This document shows positions 9,253-18,326 of a stretch of 64,000 bases of DNA, piece by piece (position 1 is the first letter of the stretch; each line of letters opens with the position of its first letter). The DNA is from Rhodococcus sp. H36-A4. GTDB lineage: Bacteria; Actinomycetota; Actinomycetes; Mycobacteriales; Mycobacteriaceae. Location: the NCBI RefSeq assembly GCF_027158005.1, contig NZ_JAPVLQ010000001.1, forward strand, positions 939,745 to 1,003,744. Reading direction: 5' to 3'. The notes beneath the pieces were generated by a model that saw nothing but the letters and a program-made list of their open reading frames with translations, was not told the DNA's origin and ran no database searches. The position numbers and the translations under genes are program-made.

Positions 9253-10017
9253 TCAGTCTTTCGGACCACCTGCGGCATAGACGATCTGGCCGGAGATGAA
9301 GCCCGCCCCTTCACTGACGAAGAAGGACGCGAGGTGCGCGATATCGTCCGGATTTCCGACGCGATTGACCGGAATCTGTGATGCTGCAGCGGCTTTGAAG
9401 TCCTCGAATGGGACGCCGACGCGTGCGGCTGTCGCGGCGGTCATTTCGGTTTCGATGAACCCGGGGGCGATGGCGTTGGCGGTGACGCCGAATTTGCCGA
9501 GCTCGATGGCCAGTGTCTTGGTGAAGCCCTGCATGCCTGCCTTGGCCGCCGAGTAGTTGGCCTGGCCACGGTTGCCGAGTGCGGAGGTGCTCGACAGGTT
9601 GACGATGCGACCCCACTTGGCGTCGATCATGTGCTTCTGGATCGCGCGGGTCATCAGGAAGGATCCGCGTAGGTGCACCCCGAGTACGGAGTCCCAATCT
9701 TCGACGGTCATCTTGAACAGAAGATTGTCCCGGGTGATACCGGCATTGTTGATGAGCACGGTCGGCGCACCGAATTCGTTGGCGATCCGGTCGACGGCCG
9801 TCTTCACAGACTCTTCGTCTGCCACGTTGGCGCCGATTGCGACGGCCTGGCCGCCGGCGGCTTGGATGGCACCGACGGTGTCGGCACAGGCGGCCTCGTC
9901 GAGGTCGACGACTGCGACTCCGAATCCGTCCTTGGCCAGGCGCTTGGCTACTGCGGCGCCGATTCCGCGGGCACTTCCCGTTACGACGGCTGTCTTGATC
10001 TGATCGCTCACGTGCAT
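9253..10017 (-). CDS. 3-oxoacyl-ACP reductase-type short-chain dehydrogenase (FabG-like)
   Basis: Classical SDR of 254 residues. The cofactor motif TGSARGIG is at residues 13-20, NNAG near 90-93, and the catalytic Ser-Tyr-Lys includes S142/S143, Y155 and K159 (YSAAK). Family relatives reduce 3-oxoacyl thioesters with NADPH in fatty-acid or polyester synthesis. It lies 50 bases downstream of a PlsC-like acyltransferase in the same direction, suggesting one lipid-related transcript. It is not embedded in a fatty-acid synthase operon, so the acyl carrier (ACP or CoA) cannot be told from sequence. Confidence 0.85.
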   Translation of the reverse strand: MHVSDQIKTAVVTGSARGIGAAVAKRLAKDGFGVAVVDLDEAACADTVGAIQAAGGQAVAIGANVADEESVKTAVDRIANEFGAPTVLINNAGITRDNLLFKMTVEDWDSVLGVHLRGSFLMTRAIQKHMIDAKWGRIVNLSSTSALGNRGQANYSAAKAGMQGFTKTLAIELGKFGVTANAIAPGFIETEMTAATAARVGVPFEDFKAAAASQIPVNRVGNPDDIAHLASFFVSEGAGFISGQIVYAAGGPKD

Positions 10018-10067
10018 CTCCTATGGTCGGGGATCTTTGTACTGTTCTGCTGCCATCGAGCTACTGC

Positions 10068-10805
10068 TCAGTACGCTGCGACCGCTCCGTCGACGGCTTT
10101 CTGCAATCCGGCAGCGACGACGCGCGCGATCTCGATCGGCTTGTCCGGCAGTTCGGTAATCGGCTCGTCGATGTAGATGCTCGCAGATTTGAGCTTCGAC
10201 GAGCCGGGTCCGTAGCTGAGGCCGATGCAGATCAGGACCGGCGCGACGCCGAGCTTGCGGGCCCGTGCCGCGATGTGGCCGATTCCGCTGCCGACGTGTT
10301 GAACCTGGGTGGCGTCTTCGAGGTTGCAGGTGCCTTCAGGGAACACGGCAAGGTCGTCGCCGCGTCGCATTCGCTCGGCACTGACGTCCATCATCCGACT
10401 GCCTGCTGCGCTGACTGCGCGAAGCCCGTGGTTCTTTCCACGGAACACCGGGATGCCCCCCATCATGTCGATTCGCTTGCGCTGCTTCGATTCCTGAAAG
10501 AGCTCGTCCTTCGCGAGAACACGAGTGCGCCCGATCCCGGGTCGCAGCGGACTGGCCCACGCGGCGGCGGCGAGGGTGTACGGGTCGCTCTCGGTCAGAT
10601 GGTTGACGGCAATGATGAACCGCGTGTCGTCGTAGACGAGCCTACGAATTTCTTCACGCGCGCCAGCAGGGTAGCTGACCCGCGGCTTGAACCGTCGGGC
10701 CAGCGTGGCGTACGCGATCCTGGCCACCTGCCGGTTCTGCTGATGCTCGAGGTAGAAGTCGTAGACAGCGTCGTCGTTAGCGAGAATTACTGCGGGTCGA
10801 TCCAT
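10068..10805 (-). CDS. PlsC-family 1-acylglycerol-3-phosphate acyltransferase-like protein
   Basis: A 245-residue protein with the acyltransferase HX4D motif as NHLTESD (H69, D74) and a downstream FPEGT motif near residue 170 that binds glycerol phosphate in this family. It has no obvious long membrane segment. It is probably a cytoplasmic or membrane-peripheral acyltransferase of phospholipid or glycolipid synthesis. The N-terminus is a little unusual for canonical PlsC. It is transcribed with the downstream FabG-like reductase (50-base gap). The acceptor is uncertain. Confidence 0.8.
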   Translation of the reverse strand: MDRPAVILANDDAVYDFYLEHQQNRQVARIAYATLARRFKPRVSYPAGAREEIRRLVYDDTRFIIAVNHLTESDPYTLAAAAWASPLRPGIGRTRVLAKDELFQESKQRKRIDMMGGIPVFRGKNHGLRAVSAAGSRMMDVSAERMRRGDDLAVFPEGTCNLEDATQVQHVGSGIGHIAARARKLGVAPVLICIGLSYGPGSSKLKSASIYIDEPITELPDKPIEIARVVAAGLQKAVDGAVAAY

Positions 10806-10960
10806 TGATTCAGCTTACCTAGCCAAATAGCGGAAGCTCTGAAAATCCCGCCGCGAAACTCGGGATACGTCCCGCGTGTGAACCTCTACCGAGCGGGTAT
10901 ACCGCAACACAAGTCCGACGCTTTCAGGAGCCGTCACGGACTGCTGAAAGGACGGAAGTC

Positions 10961-11272
10961 ATGGCCGAAGACAAGAAGGACCACGGACCGCGCTGGATCA
11001 AGACTGCTGAGAACCGAATCGGAGTCATCATGATGATGGCCGGTGTCGTGGCTGCAGGTTTGCTCCTCACCGCGTTGGGCGGCGGCTTCAGCGGGTGGGC
11101 CTGGATCGCCGGGGCGGCGACGATCGTGCTGATCGGTGGAGGCTTTCTTTCCCTGCGTGCGGGCGCTCTGCGAAAGGGAGAAACTGGTCCCATCCTGTAT
11201 CACCCCGACTCCCCGGATGTCGTCCTGGACATCGACCGCGAAACAGGGAATCGCTCACCGCATCACGATTGA
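10961..11272 (+). CDS. Small membrane protein of unknown function
   Basis: A 103-residue protein I do not recognise. A charged N-terminus (MAEDKKDHGPRW) is followed by two hydrophobic helices (about residues 20-41 and 45-64), a short basic loop with LRAGALRKGE, and an acidic soluble tail. An AAAGGA ribosome site lies about ten bases upstream of the ATG. It stands alone between the leftward acyltransferase and the convergent M50 protease, whose end is only 16 bases away. The two-helix layout suggests a small inner-membrane protein. Confidence 0.65.
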   Translation: MAEDKKDHGPRWIKTAENRIGVIMMMAGVVAAGLLLTALGGGFSGWAWIAGAATIVLIGGGFLSLRAGALRKGETGPILYHPDSPDVVLDIDRETGNRSPHHD

Positions 11273-11288
11273 GCGACACGTCTGCGAC

Positions 11289-11990
11289 CTACACAGGGCG
11301 GAGGATCCACCACCCACCGAGTACGAGGCATCCGACCGTCACGACGAAAAACAGTCCGACCCAGACTATTCCGGGCAGAAAAGTCAGTCGGGCCAGTTGA
11401 TCGGCGTCGGAGTCCCGCGCTCGTCCTCGGCTACGTGAGCGTTGAAGTTCGAGTACCGGCCGAGGGCCTGCGACGAGCAGGAACAGTGTGATGAAGTACG
11501 CCGCGGCTACTTGCTGTTCACCGGTCCCCCACCACGACACCGTGAACAGCAGTGCCCCGAACACTACGAGCGAGATGAACCCGAACACGTTGCGAACCAG
11601 GATGAGCATCAGTGCAATTGCGATGACACCGATCCACAACACGGCAATCGCGTGCTGCGTGCCGAGAATCCAGGCAGCACCGAGCCCGATCAGCGACGGC
11701 CCGACATAACCAGCGAACGTCATCGCGATCACCCCGAGGCCGGTCGGTTTGCCTGAAGAAATGGCTACGCCCGAGGTATCGGAATGCAATCGAACACCCA
11801 TCAACCTGCGGCCGGTCAGAAAAGCCACGAGTAGATGAGCGAATTCGTGGAAGATCGTCACCACGTTGCGGGCAATGCGCCATGTCTGCGGAACAAGGAC
11901 GATGAGCACGGCTACGAGCGCTGCGATCTGCACGATCCAGGCCGGCGGAGTTGGACTGACCGCGCTGATGCGGTCCCAGAATTCGGTCAC
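11289..11990 (-). CDS. M50 family membrane metalloprotease
   Basis: A 233-residue polytopic membrane protein with the zinc-protease motif HEFAH (H48, E49, H52) inside a hydrophobic helix, as in site-2 protease-like M50B enzymes. Several more transmembrane segments follow and the C-terminus contains a basic stretch (LQRSRSRGRARD). Such proteases cleave membrane substrates or act on membrane-bound regulators; the substrate is unknown. There is no PDZ domain, so it is a minimal form. It ends 16 bases from the convergent small membrane protein gene. Confidence 0.8.
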   Translation of the reverse strand: MTEFWDRISAVSPTPPAWIVQIAALVAVLIVLVPQTWRIARNVVTIFHEFAHLLVAFLTGRRLMGVRLHSDTSGVAISSGKPTGLGVIAMTFAGYVGPSLIGLGAAWILGTQHAIAVLWIGVIAIALMLILVRNVFGFISLVVFGALLFTVSWWGTGEQQVAAAYFITLFLLVAGPRPVLELQRSRSRGRARDSDADQLARLTFLPGIVWVGLFFVVTVGCLVLGGWWILRPV

Positions 11991-12047
11991 TGTTCATTAT
12001 GGCGGCTGCCGTCGGCGCCATCCGCCCCTAGGTCTCGACGGGGAGAT

Positions 12048-13004
12048 CTAGGACGCCTTCCGCTCCGCTTTGGCGGCTTCGCGTGCGAGGGAACGATCAC
12101 GCATTTCTTCGAACTTGGTGGCCTGACGCTCGAGGTCTTCGAGGAACACGGCCAATTCTTCACGCTTGGCCTCCCCGACGCCGGTGAAGTCCTCACGTTC
12201 GAAGATCTGCCACTTCCGCAGGACCGGCCACACCACGTCCTCGAGGTGCTGACGCAGATCGTAGATACCGTGCTTGGCCATCAACACACCGTTGCGGCGG
12301 AAGTTCGGCATCCCGGCACCGGGCATCCGGAAGTTCATCACGATATGCGAGATCGCTTCCAACGTCTGATCCGGCGCGATGTCGAGGGCTGCAGCGGTGA
12401 CGTTGCGGTAGAACATCATGTGCAGGTTCTCATCCGCCGCGATGCGCTGGAGCATCCGGTCGGCGATCGGGTCGTCGCACACCTTGCCGGTGTTGCGATG
12501 CGAGACGCGCGTGGCGAGTTCCTGGAAGGTGACGTACGAGACCGAATGCAACAGCCCGGTCTGTGCGCCCGCCGGTGAGGCGAAACCGTTGGTCATGTGA
12601 ATCATCCGGGCCTGCTCGAGCGCGACCGGATCGACACCGCGGGTGACCACCAGGTAGTCGCGCATGACGATGCCGTGCCGGTTCTCTTCGGCGGTCCACC
12701 GTCCCACCCAGGTGCCCCAGGCGCCGTCCTGCGAAAAGTTTTCGGCGATCTCGCGGTGGTACGAGGGCAGATTGTCCTCGGTGAGCAGGTTGGTGATCAT
12801 CGCTGCTCGCGCTACCTCGGAGAGGTTGCTTTGCTCCGGGTCGTAATCCACCCCACCGAGTGCGGCGAAGTTGCGGCCTTCGTCCCACGGCACGTAATCG
12901 TGCGGGTGCCACTCCTTCGCCATCGACATGTGGCGGTTCACGTTGTCTTCCGCAACAGGAACCAGCTCGTGTAGCAGCTCCAGCTGTGTCAGATCCCTCG
13001 CCAT
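12048..13004 (-). CDS. desA1: Acyl-[ACP] desaturase, DesA1-like
   Basis: Soluble di-iron desaturase of 318 residues that introduces a double bond into acyl-ACP; in mycobacteria the DesA1 relatives act in mycolic-acid synthesis. Both diiron motifs are visible: EENRH (E107, H110) and DENLH (E192, H195), with the additional TEDNLPSYHRE segment near residue 76. I recognise strong similarity to mycobacterial DesA1 (WTAEENRHG, DENLHM, WRIFEREDFTG-like region). The C-terminus is shorter than in DesA1, ending in an alanine/lysine-rich tail. It is monocistronic; an inverted repeat lies just upstream of the start. Confidence 0.9.
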   Translation of the reverse strand: MARDLTQLELLHELVPVAEDNVNRHMSMAKEWHPHDYVPWDEGRNFAALGGVDYDPEQSNLSEVARAAMITNLLTEDNLPSYHREIAENFSQDGAWGTWVGRWTAEENRHGIVMRDYLVVTRGVDPVALEQARMIHMTNGFASPAGAQTGLLHSVSYVTFQELATRVSHRNTGKVCDDPIADRMLQRIAADENLHMMFYRNVTAAALDIAPDQTLEAISHIVMNFRMPGAGMPNFRRNGVLMAKHGIYDLRQHLEDVVWPVLRKWQIFEREDFTGVGEAKREELAVFLEDLERQATKFEEMRDRSLAREAAKAERKAS

Positions 13005-13029
13005 TACATTGCCTCCTCTAGTGAAAACT

Positions 13030-13047
13030 ACCTATGTGAGGGTAGGT
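13030..13047. promoter_or_regulatory. Inverted repeat upstream of the desaturase
   Basis: ACCTA and TAGGT arms (13030-13034 and 13043-13047) flank eight bases, 26-43 bases upstream of the desaturase start. It is positioned as an operator for a dimeric repressor. Desaturase genes of this group are often repressed by TetR-type proteins, but I cannot match the site to a known consensus. Confidence 0.3.
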
Positions 13048-13124
13048 CGGTTTCCCACCGGCGAGGACGTTCACGCGAGACTCTGTTAGATGTGGCAACC
13101 CCCGCTCATCACACTTGGGCGCCC

Positions 13125-14018
13125 TCACATGTGTTGGGCGCCGGCCACCTGAGCCCTGGAGTGGTCCCAATCTGCAAGCAAGGTGAGCAGGCCCGACACC
13201 AACGGCAACGGCTGATCCAGCATGACGTGATGTCCGGCCAGCGGAATCTCGATCACCGGCGCCGATCTGCCGAACATTTCGTACATGTCCGACGCTATGT
13301 CCTGGGTGACCATGCCGCGTTCGGCGCGGAACAACGCAGCCCGGCAACGAACCGATCGAAGCAGCTCCGGTGACGGGCGGGCGCTGCCGAACATGCTCGG
13401 GTCGAACTTCCACGACCATCCTCCGTCGACCTCTCGCACCGACCCGCGGGCAACGTGGTCCATCACGTACGGTAACGAGTCGGCTTGGTCGGGAACGGTG
13501 CGGAAGCGCGCCAAGGCTTCGTCCAAAGCGGCATAGACCTTCAGTGGTCCGAACGCTCGTTTGTCGCGCGCTGCGGTCTGCTCGGGCGAGGGAGATCTGA
13601 GCGGGGTGTCGATGACTGCGACGCCCGCAATTCTGGCGTCGCCCTTCGCGGCGTCCATGCAGACCCAACCGCCCATACTGTGCCCGATCAACACCGGGGG
13701 GTGGATGAAGTTCGACGCTTCCGCCACCGCGAGAACTTCGGCAGACCAGTACTCGACTTTGTAATCTTCACGCCATGCCGAGTCGCCGTGGCCGGAAAGA
13801 TCGAGCGCAACGACGCGATGGCCGCGCGAAAGGAATGGTGCGACGTGATCCCACCATCCCGAGTGCGCAGCACCGCCGTGGACGAGAACGACGCCGGGAA
13901 GATCTTCCTCACCCCACGAGCGGACATGGATCGAGGCGCCGAGCACCTCGATGTCACTTTCGACCGGTTTGACCGCCACCGCATCCGAGAACCACTGTGG
14001 TGCATCGATATTCGTCAT
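13125..14018 (-). CDS. Alpha/beta hydrolase
   Basis: An alpha/beta-fold hydrolase of 297 residues with the nucleophile elbow GHSMGG (S114), an oxyanion-hole HGGAAH (about residues 47-52) and the DLSGHGDS strand near 73-80. A C-terminal AGHHVMLDQP supplies the catalytic His. The family includes esterases, epoxide hydrolases and haloalkane dehalogenases; nothing here fixes the substrate. It is transcribed alone, with a 15-bp palindrome some 170 bases upstream of its start. Confidence 0.85.
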   Translation of the reverse strand: MTNIDAPQWFSDAVAVKPVESDIEVLGASIHVRSWGEEDLPGVVLVHGGAAHSGWWDHVAPFLSRGHRVVALDLSGHGDSAWREDYKVEYWSAEVLAVAEASNFIHPPVLIGHSMGGWVCMDAAKGDARIAGVAVIDTPLRSPSPEQTAARDKRAFGPLKVYAALDEALARFRTVPDQADSLPYVMDHVARGSVREVDGGWSWKFDPSMFGSARPSPELLRSVRCRAALFRAERGMVTQDIASDMYEMFGRSAPVIEIPLAGHHVMLDQPLPLVSGLLTLLADWDHSRAQVAGAQHM

Positions 14019-14189
14019 CGCGCAAGTCCGGCTTCCAGTGGGAACGTCGACGGTTCCGGGGGGCGTTGACGGAAGCGGCTACTCATTCGAGGGACTCTCC
14101 TTTTGCTGGATGCACTTTCGGACTGCCGATTCGGCGCGATTTCCTCGGTCGAGACCCTCGGTCTTGCACGAAACAGCGCCGTCATCACG

Positions 14190-14204
14190 ATGCAAGTTTT
14201 GCAT
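14190..14204. promoter_or_regulatory. Perfect palindrome ATGCAA-gtt-TTGCAT
   Basis: A 15-bp perfect inverted repeat in the 189-base gap between the hydrolase start (14018) and the DUF2254 gene end (14208). It looks like an operator for a dimeric regulator and would serve the hydrolase promoter. The rest of the gap shows nothing else clear. Confidence 0.3.
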
Positions 14205-14207
14205 AAC

Positions 14208-16493
14208 CTAGTTTCCGGGCTTTTCTCCCGCTGAGGATTTGTCCGTTTCAGCGGTCGGCACACCCAGAACCAGCGGATGTGTTCGTCCTGCCGATCCATT
14301 TTCGGAACCGAGCCCCTGAGGATCGGCGACGGATGCCAGCGCGATATCGAGTTCACCGGTCCATTCGCGCGCGATCTGCGTATCCAGGGCGTGCACACGT
14401 GCCACCAGGGGGGCATGTTGCTCGACCGGGCAGTAACCGAGCAGGGTGTTCAACAACGAGCGGAGTCGACGCTGCACTTGAGTGGAGTTGGTGCTGAAGT
14501 GCCGGATCTCGTCGGTCGAGATAGCCACGTAATCGGCCCAGGTTCGGGTTGTTCCACGTATCCGTGTCGACACCGAGTCCGACGCTTCCAGGCGAACTCT
14601 CGGCGCCAACGTCAAGAGCAGGTCTTCGAGATGGTCGATTGCCTGCACGGCCCTGCCTGGGTCGTTGATCGCGGGTGAGAGCGCTTTGAGTGCGATGTCG
14701 ACGATTGCCTGCAGCCCGGCAGCCGGACTGACCGTTGGACTATGCGTGTCACCGAATATCAGGCACGCCATCAACTGGTGTGGGCGAACCCGCAACTGCG
14801 GACCGTTCACCTCGAACAGCGCAGCGTCCTGTGCGACGAACTCGCCGACATAGGGCAGCACCTCGATAGTGACTCCCCATACCGCAGCAAGTCGCTCGAT
14901 ACCGGCGAGATTGACTGCCAACAGAATTCGGCCGTCAGGAGAGAGTTGCCGGAGTCGAACCGTGGTCGAGCTACCCAGCGACTCGAACTTGTGCGGATCT
15001 CTCCACGCTGTGAGGGGCGGTATCGTCAAAACCGGAGCAGCGGAGACGACTTCCCTCCGCCCTTGCTCCATCTCTTCCGTGAATCCCGGATAGGTTCGCA
15101 CAATGGACGAGCGGCTCTGAGCCGCGATCCAGCGCAGCAACCGCGAGGAATTGAGCACCATCCCCACGCGCGCCACCAGCGCGATGAAAAGAAACGCACT
15201 CACGAATGCCAACAGTATGGCAATGGACGTCGACAGAACGGGTGCCGTCGACTCCCCGGACAACGCCAGATCCGAGGCGATGACGACTGCGACGACGAAC
15301 GTGGACAGGAACATCCCGATCGACCATCGCATGATGGCTTCCTGTTGCAGCATCGGCACCACACGTACCGAAATCTGCGAGGCACCGAACTGCATGGCCA
15401 GGGTGATTGCAGTGAACACCAGGCCGGTAAGCGTGATCATGCCGCCGGCGATGACGGCGAGCAACGTGGCTGTGGCTCCGATATCGAATGTCGATTCGAT
15501 GCCGGCCGCAGAATCGGTGTCACCGACTTCGCCGTCCAGGTCCACGAGAAGGGCCGCCAACACGATCGACAACGACACCAACGTCATCGGTAGCCGCCAA
15601 GTCGGTGTCCTCCGCAAGCGGCGCCGAGTGTGATTCCACCGTATTGCTGTCAGGAGTCGATTGGGAACCTTGGTCACCCGCACTGGCTGATCCGTCACCG
15701 TCGCCGCAGTAGTCGGCGTGGCCGTCTCGAGCGGTATACCGAAGCGTCCCGACAGCGCCTCCTGAACAACGATCTTCGCCCGAATGACCGGTTCACGGAA
15801 CCGCTTCTCGCGACTGAACGCCTTCGCTCGTTTTCCTGGCTTGTCGGCGTATCGCCATCGATCCCACGGTGACAACGGTCGACCGAGCCGGATGGCACCG
15901 ACGATGAGGAGCGGGGTGAAAAACAGGCCGACCAATCCCGTCCACAGCTTGCCCTTGAGCAGGGTGATTGCCGCGAGCCCAAGCTGAAGTGCCAACCCGA
16001 AGAGGATCAGGGCAAGCGTGATCAGCGATCGATCCTGCTGATAGACGTCGAAGTCTCCGGTGAATCCGATGGGGTGAACGCCGAGAAGATAGAGGCCGGA
16101 GATCGCGACGGCCACGAAGACCGCGTCGATCGAGGACCGACCTTCTTCCGCCCAGTAAACGTCACGAAGATGCAGGATCAGTGCGAACTCGTCGAGCATC
16201 AACGCACTTCCGATGCCGAAGACGCTCGCGAGAATGCAGTTGGCAACTGGGGTCTGGTAGTTCGCGATGGCCACCAGTGCGAACCCTGAGACAAGGACCA
16301 TGACCAGGCCGAACATCACATGGTGAATATGCATGCCACCTGGTGTGACATTGCCGGGCCACCAAGACACCTCGGCCCTGATCATCCGGACGCTGAATCG
16401 AATGAAGAGGAATGCCAGCAGGAACGACACCAGGAGAAAGAACAAGGGAAGACGTCCGTTGTCCACGACCGTCTCGGTGAACCATGTTCCCAT
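14208..16493 (-). CDS. Large membrane protein: N-terminal multi-helix domain fused to a DUF2254 domain
   Basis: A 761-residue membrane protein. Residues about 1-215 form a hydrophobic domain of five or more helices with PGGMHIHHVMFG and LDEFALILHL. A basic linker follows. From about residue 300 the sequence fits DUF2254: a four-helix membrane part including ITLTGLVFTAITLAMQFG, then a soluble C-terminal region with the family hallmark ALSPAINDPGRA. DUF2254 proteins usually stand alone, so this looks like a two-part fusion. The function is unknown; a transport or ion-conducting role is only a guess. It is monocistronic. Confidence 0.8.
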   Translation of the reverse strand: MGTWFTETVVDNGRLPLFFLLVSFLLAFLFIRFSVRMIRAEVSWWPGNVTPGGMHIHHVMFGLVMVLVSGFALVAIANYQTPVANCILASVFGIGSALMLDEFALILHLRDVYWAEEGRSSIDAVFVAVAISGLYLLGVHPIGFTGDFDVYQQDRSLITLALILFGLALQLGLAAITLLKGKLWTGLVGLFFTPLLIVGAIRLGRPLSPWDRWRYADKPGKRAKAFSREKRFREPVIRAKIVVQEALSGRFGIPLETATPTTAATVTDQPVRVTKVPNRLLTAIRWNHTRRRLRRTPTWRLPMTLVSLSIVLAALLVDLDGEVGDTDSAAGIESTFDIGATATLLAVIAGGMITLTGLVFTAITLAMQFGASQISVRVVPMLQQEAIMRWSIGMFLSTFVVAVVIASDLALSGESTAPVLSTSIAILLAFVSAFLFIALVARVGMVLNSSRLLRWIAAQSRSSIVRTYPGFTEEMEQGRREVVSAAPVLTIPPLTAWRDPHKFESLGSSTTVRLRQLSPDGRILLAVNLAGIERLAAVWGVTIEVLPYVGEFVAQDAALFEVNGPQLRVRPHQLMACLIFGDTHSPTVSPAAGLQAIVDIALKALSPAINDPGRAVQAIDHLEDLLLTLAPRVRLEASDSVSTRIRGTTRTWADYVAISTDEIRHFSTNSTQVQRRLRSLLNTLLGYCPVEQHAPLVARVHALDTQIAREWTGELDIALASVADPQGLGSENGSAGRTHPLVLGVPTAETDKSSAGEKPGN

Positions 16494-16584
16494 CGCGACC
16501 TCCTCGCTCGATCGAGCGAGGCCAGCCTATCCCTGCATGGGCACTCTGTATGTTGTATCGACGCTGGGCGGACTCACCAGGCGG

Positions 16585-17031
16585 TCAGAAAACCCATCCG
16601 CGAAGTGCGATGAACCGGAGCGCCCCGGTAGCGGCGCTCACCGCGATGACGGCGACGACCTGCACGATCCACGATGAGCCGGGGAAAACGATATGCACTA
16701 CGGCGAGGGCTGCGGTGCCGAGAGCTAGACCGGCAAGGGCGAGTCCGCCCGCCTCCCACTGAGTCTGCAACCAACCGACTCGCTGCGTCGCATGAAAGGT
16801 ATGCCGCCGATGGAGTTCATTTGCCAGAACTGTGCTCGCCGCGATTCCGGCGATATTTGCGACAAAAGCGCCGAGAGAGGTCAACGCGAGGAACAGTCCG
16901 ATGTAAACGACGTTGCTCGACGCACCCACGAAGACGAATCTGACGAATTGCGCAGGCGCCGACTCACCCATGAAACGTGCCTTCATCTCTGTGGCACAAG
17001 TTCTCGGCTGCGTGTCCAGCGTGCTGCTCAC
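16585..17031 (-). CDS. GtrA family membrane protein
   Basis: A 148-residue protein with four predicted transmembrane helices and the GtrA-type N-terminal motif FVRFVFVGASSNVVYIGLF (about residues 29-47). GtrA-like proteins flip or help transfer lipid-linked sugars in cell-envelope polysaccharide synthesis. The GTG at 17031 has GGAGA seven bases upstream. Its usual partner, a dolichol-phosphate glycosyltransferase, is not adjacent. It is followed downstream by the DUF2254 fusion gene, 91 bases away. Confidence 0.85.
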   Translation of the reverse strand: MSSTLDTQPRTCATEMKARFMGESAPAQFVRFVFVGASSNVVYIGLFLALTSLGAFVANIAGIAASTVLANELHRRHTFHATQRVGWLQTQWEAGGLALAGLALGTAALAVVHIVFPGSSWIVQVVAVIAVSAATGALRFIALRGWVF

Positions 17032-17143
17032 GTCATCGTCTCCAGTTTTCGGCGTCCTGGACCGAATACAGTCCTTCCCGGTCCAACAGCGGGCGCGCGA
17101 GATTCAAGGCCCAACTATGAGCCAAGTCACTCGCACTGTCCGG

Positions 17144-17311
17144 CTAGGACGCGGTATCGCTCTTCTTCTTGTTGCGCGAGCGACGTTCGAGATCGAAATT
17201 CATCAGGTCCGGCTTGATCGATGCCACGAACAACATGACACAACCGAAGACCACGAGAACGATCGTCAGAACGACAACGACGATTCCTATGAACGCACCG
17301 ATACTTTCCAT
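17144..17311 (-). CDS. Small single-pass membrane protein
   Basis: A 55-residue open frame: MESIGAF, one strongly hydrophobic helix (GIVVVVLTIVLVVFGCVML), then a charged tail LERRSRNKKKSD. The ATG at 17311 has a good GGGAGG ribosome site about ten bases upstream. It diverges from the SDR gene and lies 113 bases upstream of the GtrA gene in the same direction. I do not recognise a family. A clean start, ribosome site and helix with positive-inside tail support a real gene. Confidence 0.55.
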   Translation of the reverse strand: MESIGAFIGIVVVVLTIVLVVFGCVMLFVASIKPDLMNFDLERRSRNKKKSDTAS

Positions 17312-17412
17312 AACTGCCCTACCTCCCGTGTTGCCCCTTACCGTACTGGGCTCACTCGGCGTCGGTCGAATCCACCCCGCACCGAGTACCGGAAGTTGTA
17401 CTGTCCGAAGCC

Positions 17413-18240
17413 ATGATCACATCGACCGAACATCAACCACGACGCTTCGAGGGAAAGGTTGCGTTCATTACCGGCGCTGCCCGCGGTCAGGGAAGGGCAG
17501 AAGCGATAAGGCTGGCATCGGAGGGCGCCGACATCATTGCGGTCGACATCTGCGGCGAGTTCGAGTCGACGTTCTACGACGGGTCCACCGCCGAGAACCT
17601 GCAGGAGACGGTCGCTGCGGTCGAAGCGCTCGATCGCCGGATCGTTGCCACCCAGGCCGACACCCGAGACTTCGCCGCCTTGTCGGCCGCATTGAACGAC
17701 GGGGTCGCCCAGCTCGGCAGGCTCGACGTCGTCATCGCCAATGCCGGCATCTGTGCGGCAGGAATGTCGTGGGAAATCACCCCGGAACAATGGAAAGAAA
17801 CGATCGACGTCAACCTCACCGGCACCTTCTTCGCGGCGAAGGCTGCGATTCCGATTTTGCTCGATCAGGGGACGGGCGGATCGATCGTCATGACCAGTTC
17901 GGTCGCAGGGCTGAAGGGCCTGCCGTTTCTCGCGCACTACACAGCGAGCAAGCACGGCATCGTCGGGCTGTGTCGGACGATGGCCAACGAGCTCGGACAG
18001 TTCGGTATCCGTGTCAACACGATTCATCCGCACGGCGTCGCGACCGGCATGCAACCCGGCGACATGATGGCCCTCATCGAGAAGTACCCCTCACTCGGAC
18101 CGATTTTCATGGGTTCGTTGCCCGACCCGATCAGCGAACCGGAGGACATCGCGGCCGCCGTCGCGTGGCTCGCCTCGGACGAAGCGCGACACGTCACCGG
18201 CATTCAGTTGCCGTTGGATCTCGGAGTGCTCACGCGCTGA
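17413..18240 (+). CDS. Mycofactocin-coupled SDR family oxidoreductase
   Basis: Short-chain dehydrogenase of 275 residues. The cofactor site reads TGAARGQGRAEAIRLA followed by GADIIAVDIC, the pattern of the SDR group whose NAD is non-exchangeable and re-oxidised by mycofactocin. NANAG-type (IANAG) and the catalytic S/Y/K with YTASKHG are present. It probably oxidises an alcohol or carveol-like substrate. No mycofactocin biosynthesis gene is in the window, so the partner must be elsewhere on the genome. A strong terminator follows 50 bases after the stop. Confidence 0.85.
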   Translation: MITSTEHQPRRFEGKVAFITGAARGQGRAEAIRLASEGADIIAVDICGEFESTFYDGSTAENLQETVAAVEALDRRIVATQADTRDFAALSAALNDGVAQLGRLDVVIANAGICAAGMSWEITPEQWKETIDVNLTGTFFAAKAAIPILLDQGTGGSIVMTSSVAGLKGLPFLAHYTASKHGIVGLCRTMANELGQFGIRVNTIHPHGVATGMQPGDMMALIEKYPSLGPIFMGSLPDPISEPEDIAAAVAWLASDEARHVTGIQLPLDLGVLTR

Positions 18241-18290
18241 GTCGGGCTGACCGACCTCGAAATCCATTCCCAGGTATGTGATGGAAGGGA

Positions 18291-18326
18291 CCTTTCTCCC
18301 CCCGCGTTAGTGCGGGGGGAGAAAGG
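18291..18326 (+). terminator. Terminator of the mycofactocin-type SDR gene
   Basis: A perfect 15-bp stem CCTTTCTCCCCCCGC with its complement encloses a six-base loop GTTAGT. It is 50 bases after the SDR stop codon. It lacks a long T-run on the plus strand, as is common in actinobacteria. Confidence 0.75.
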
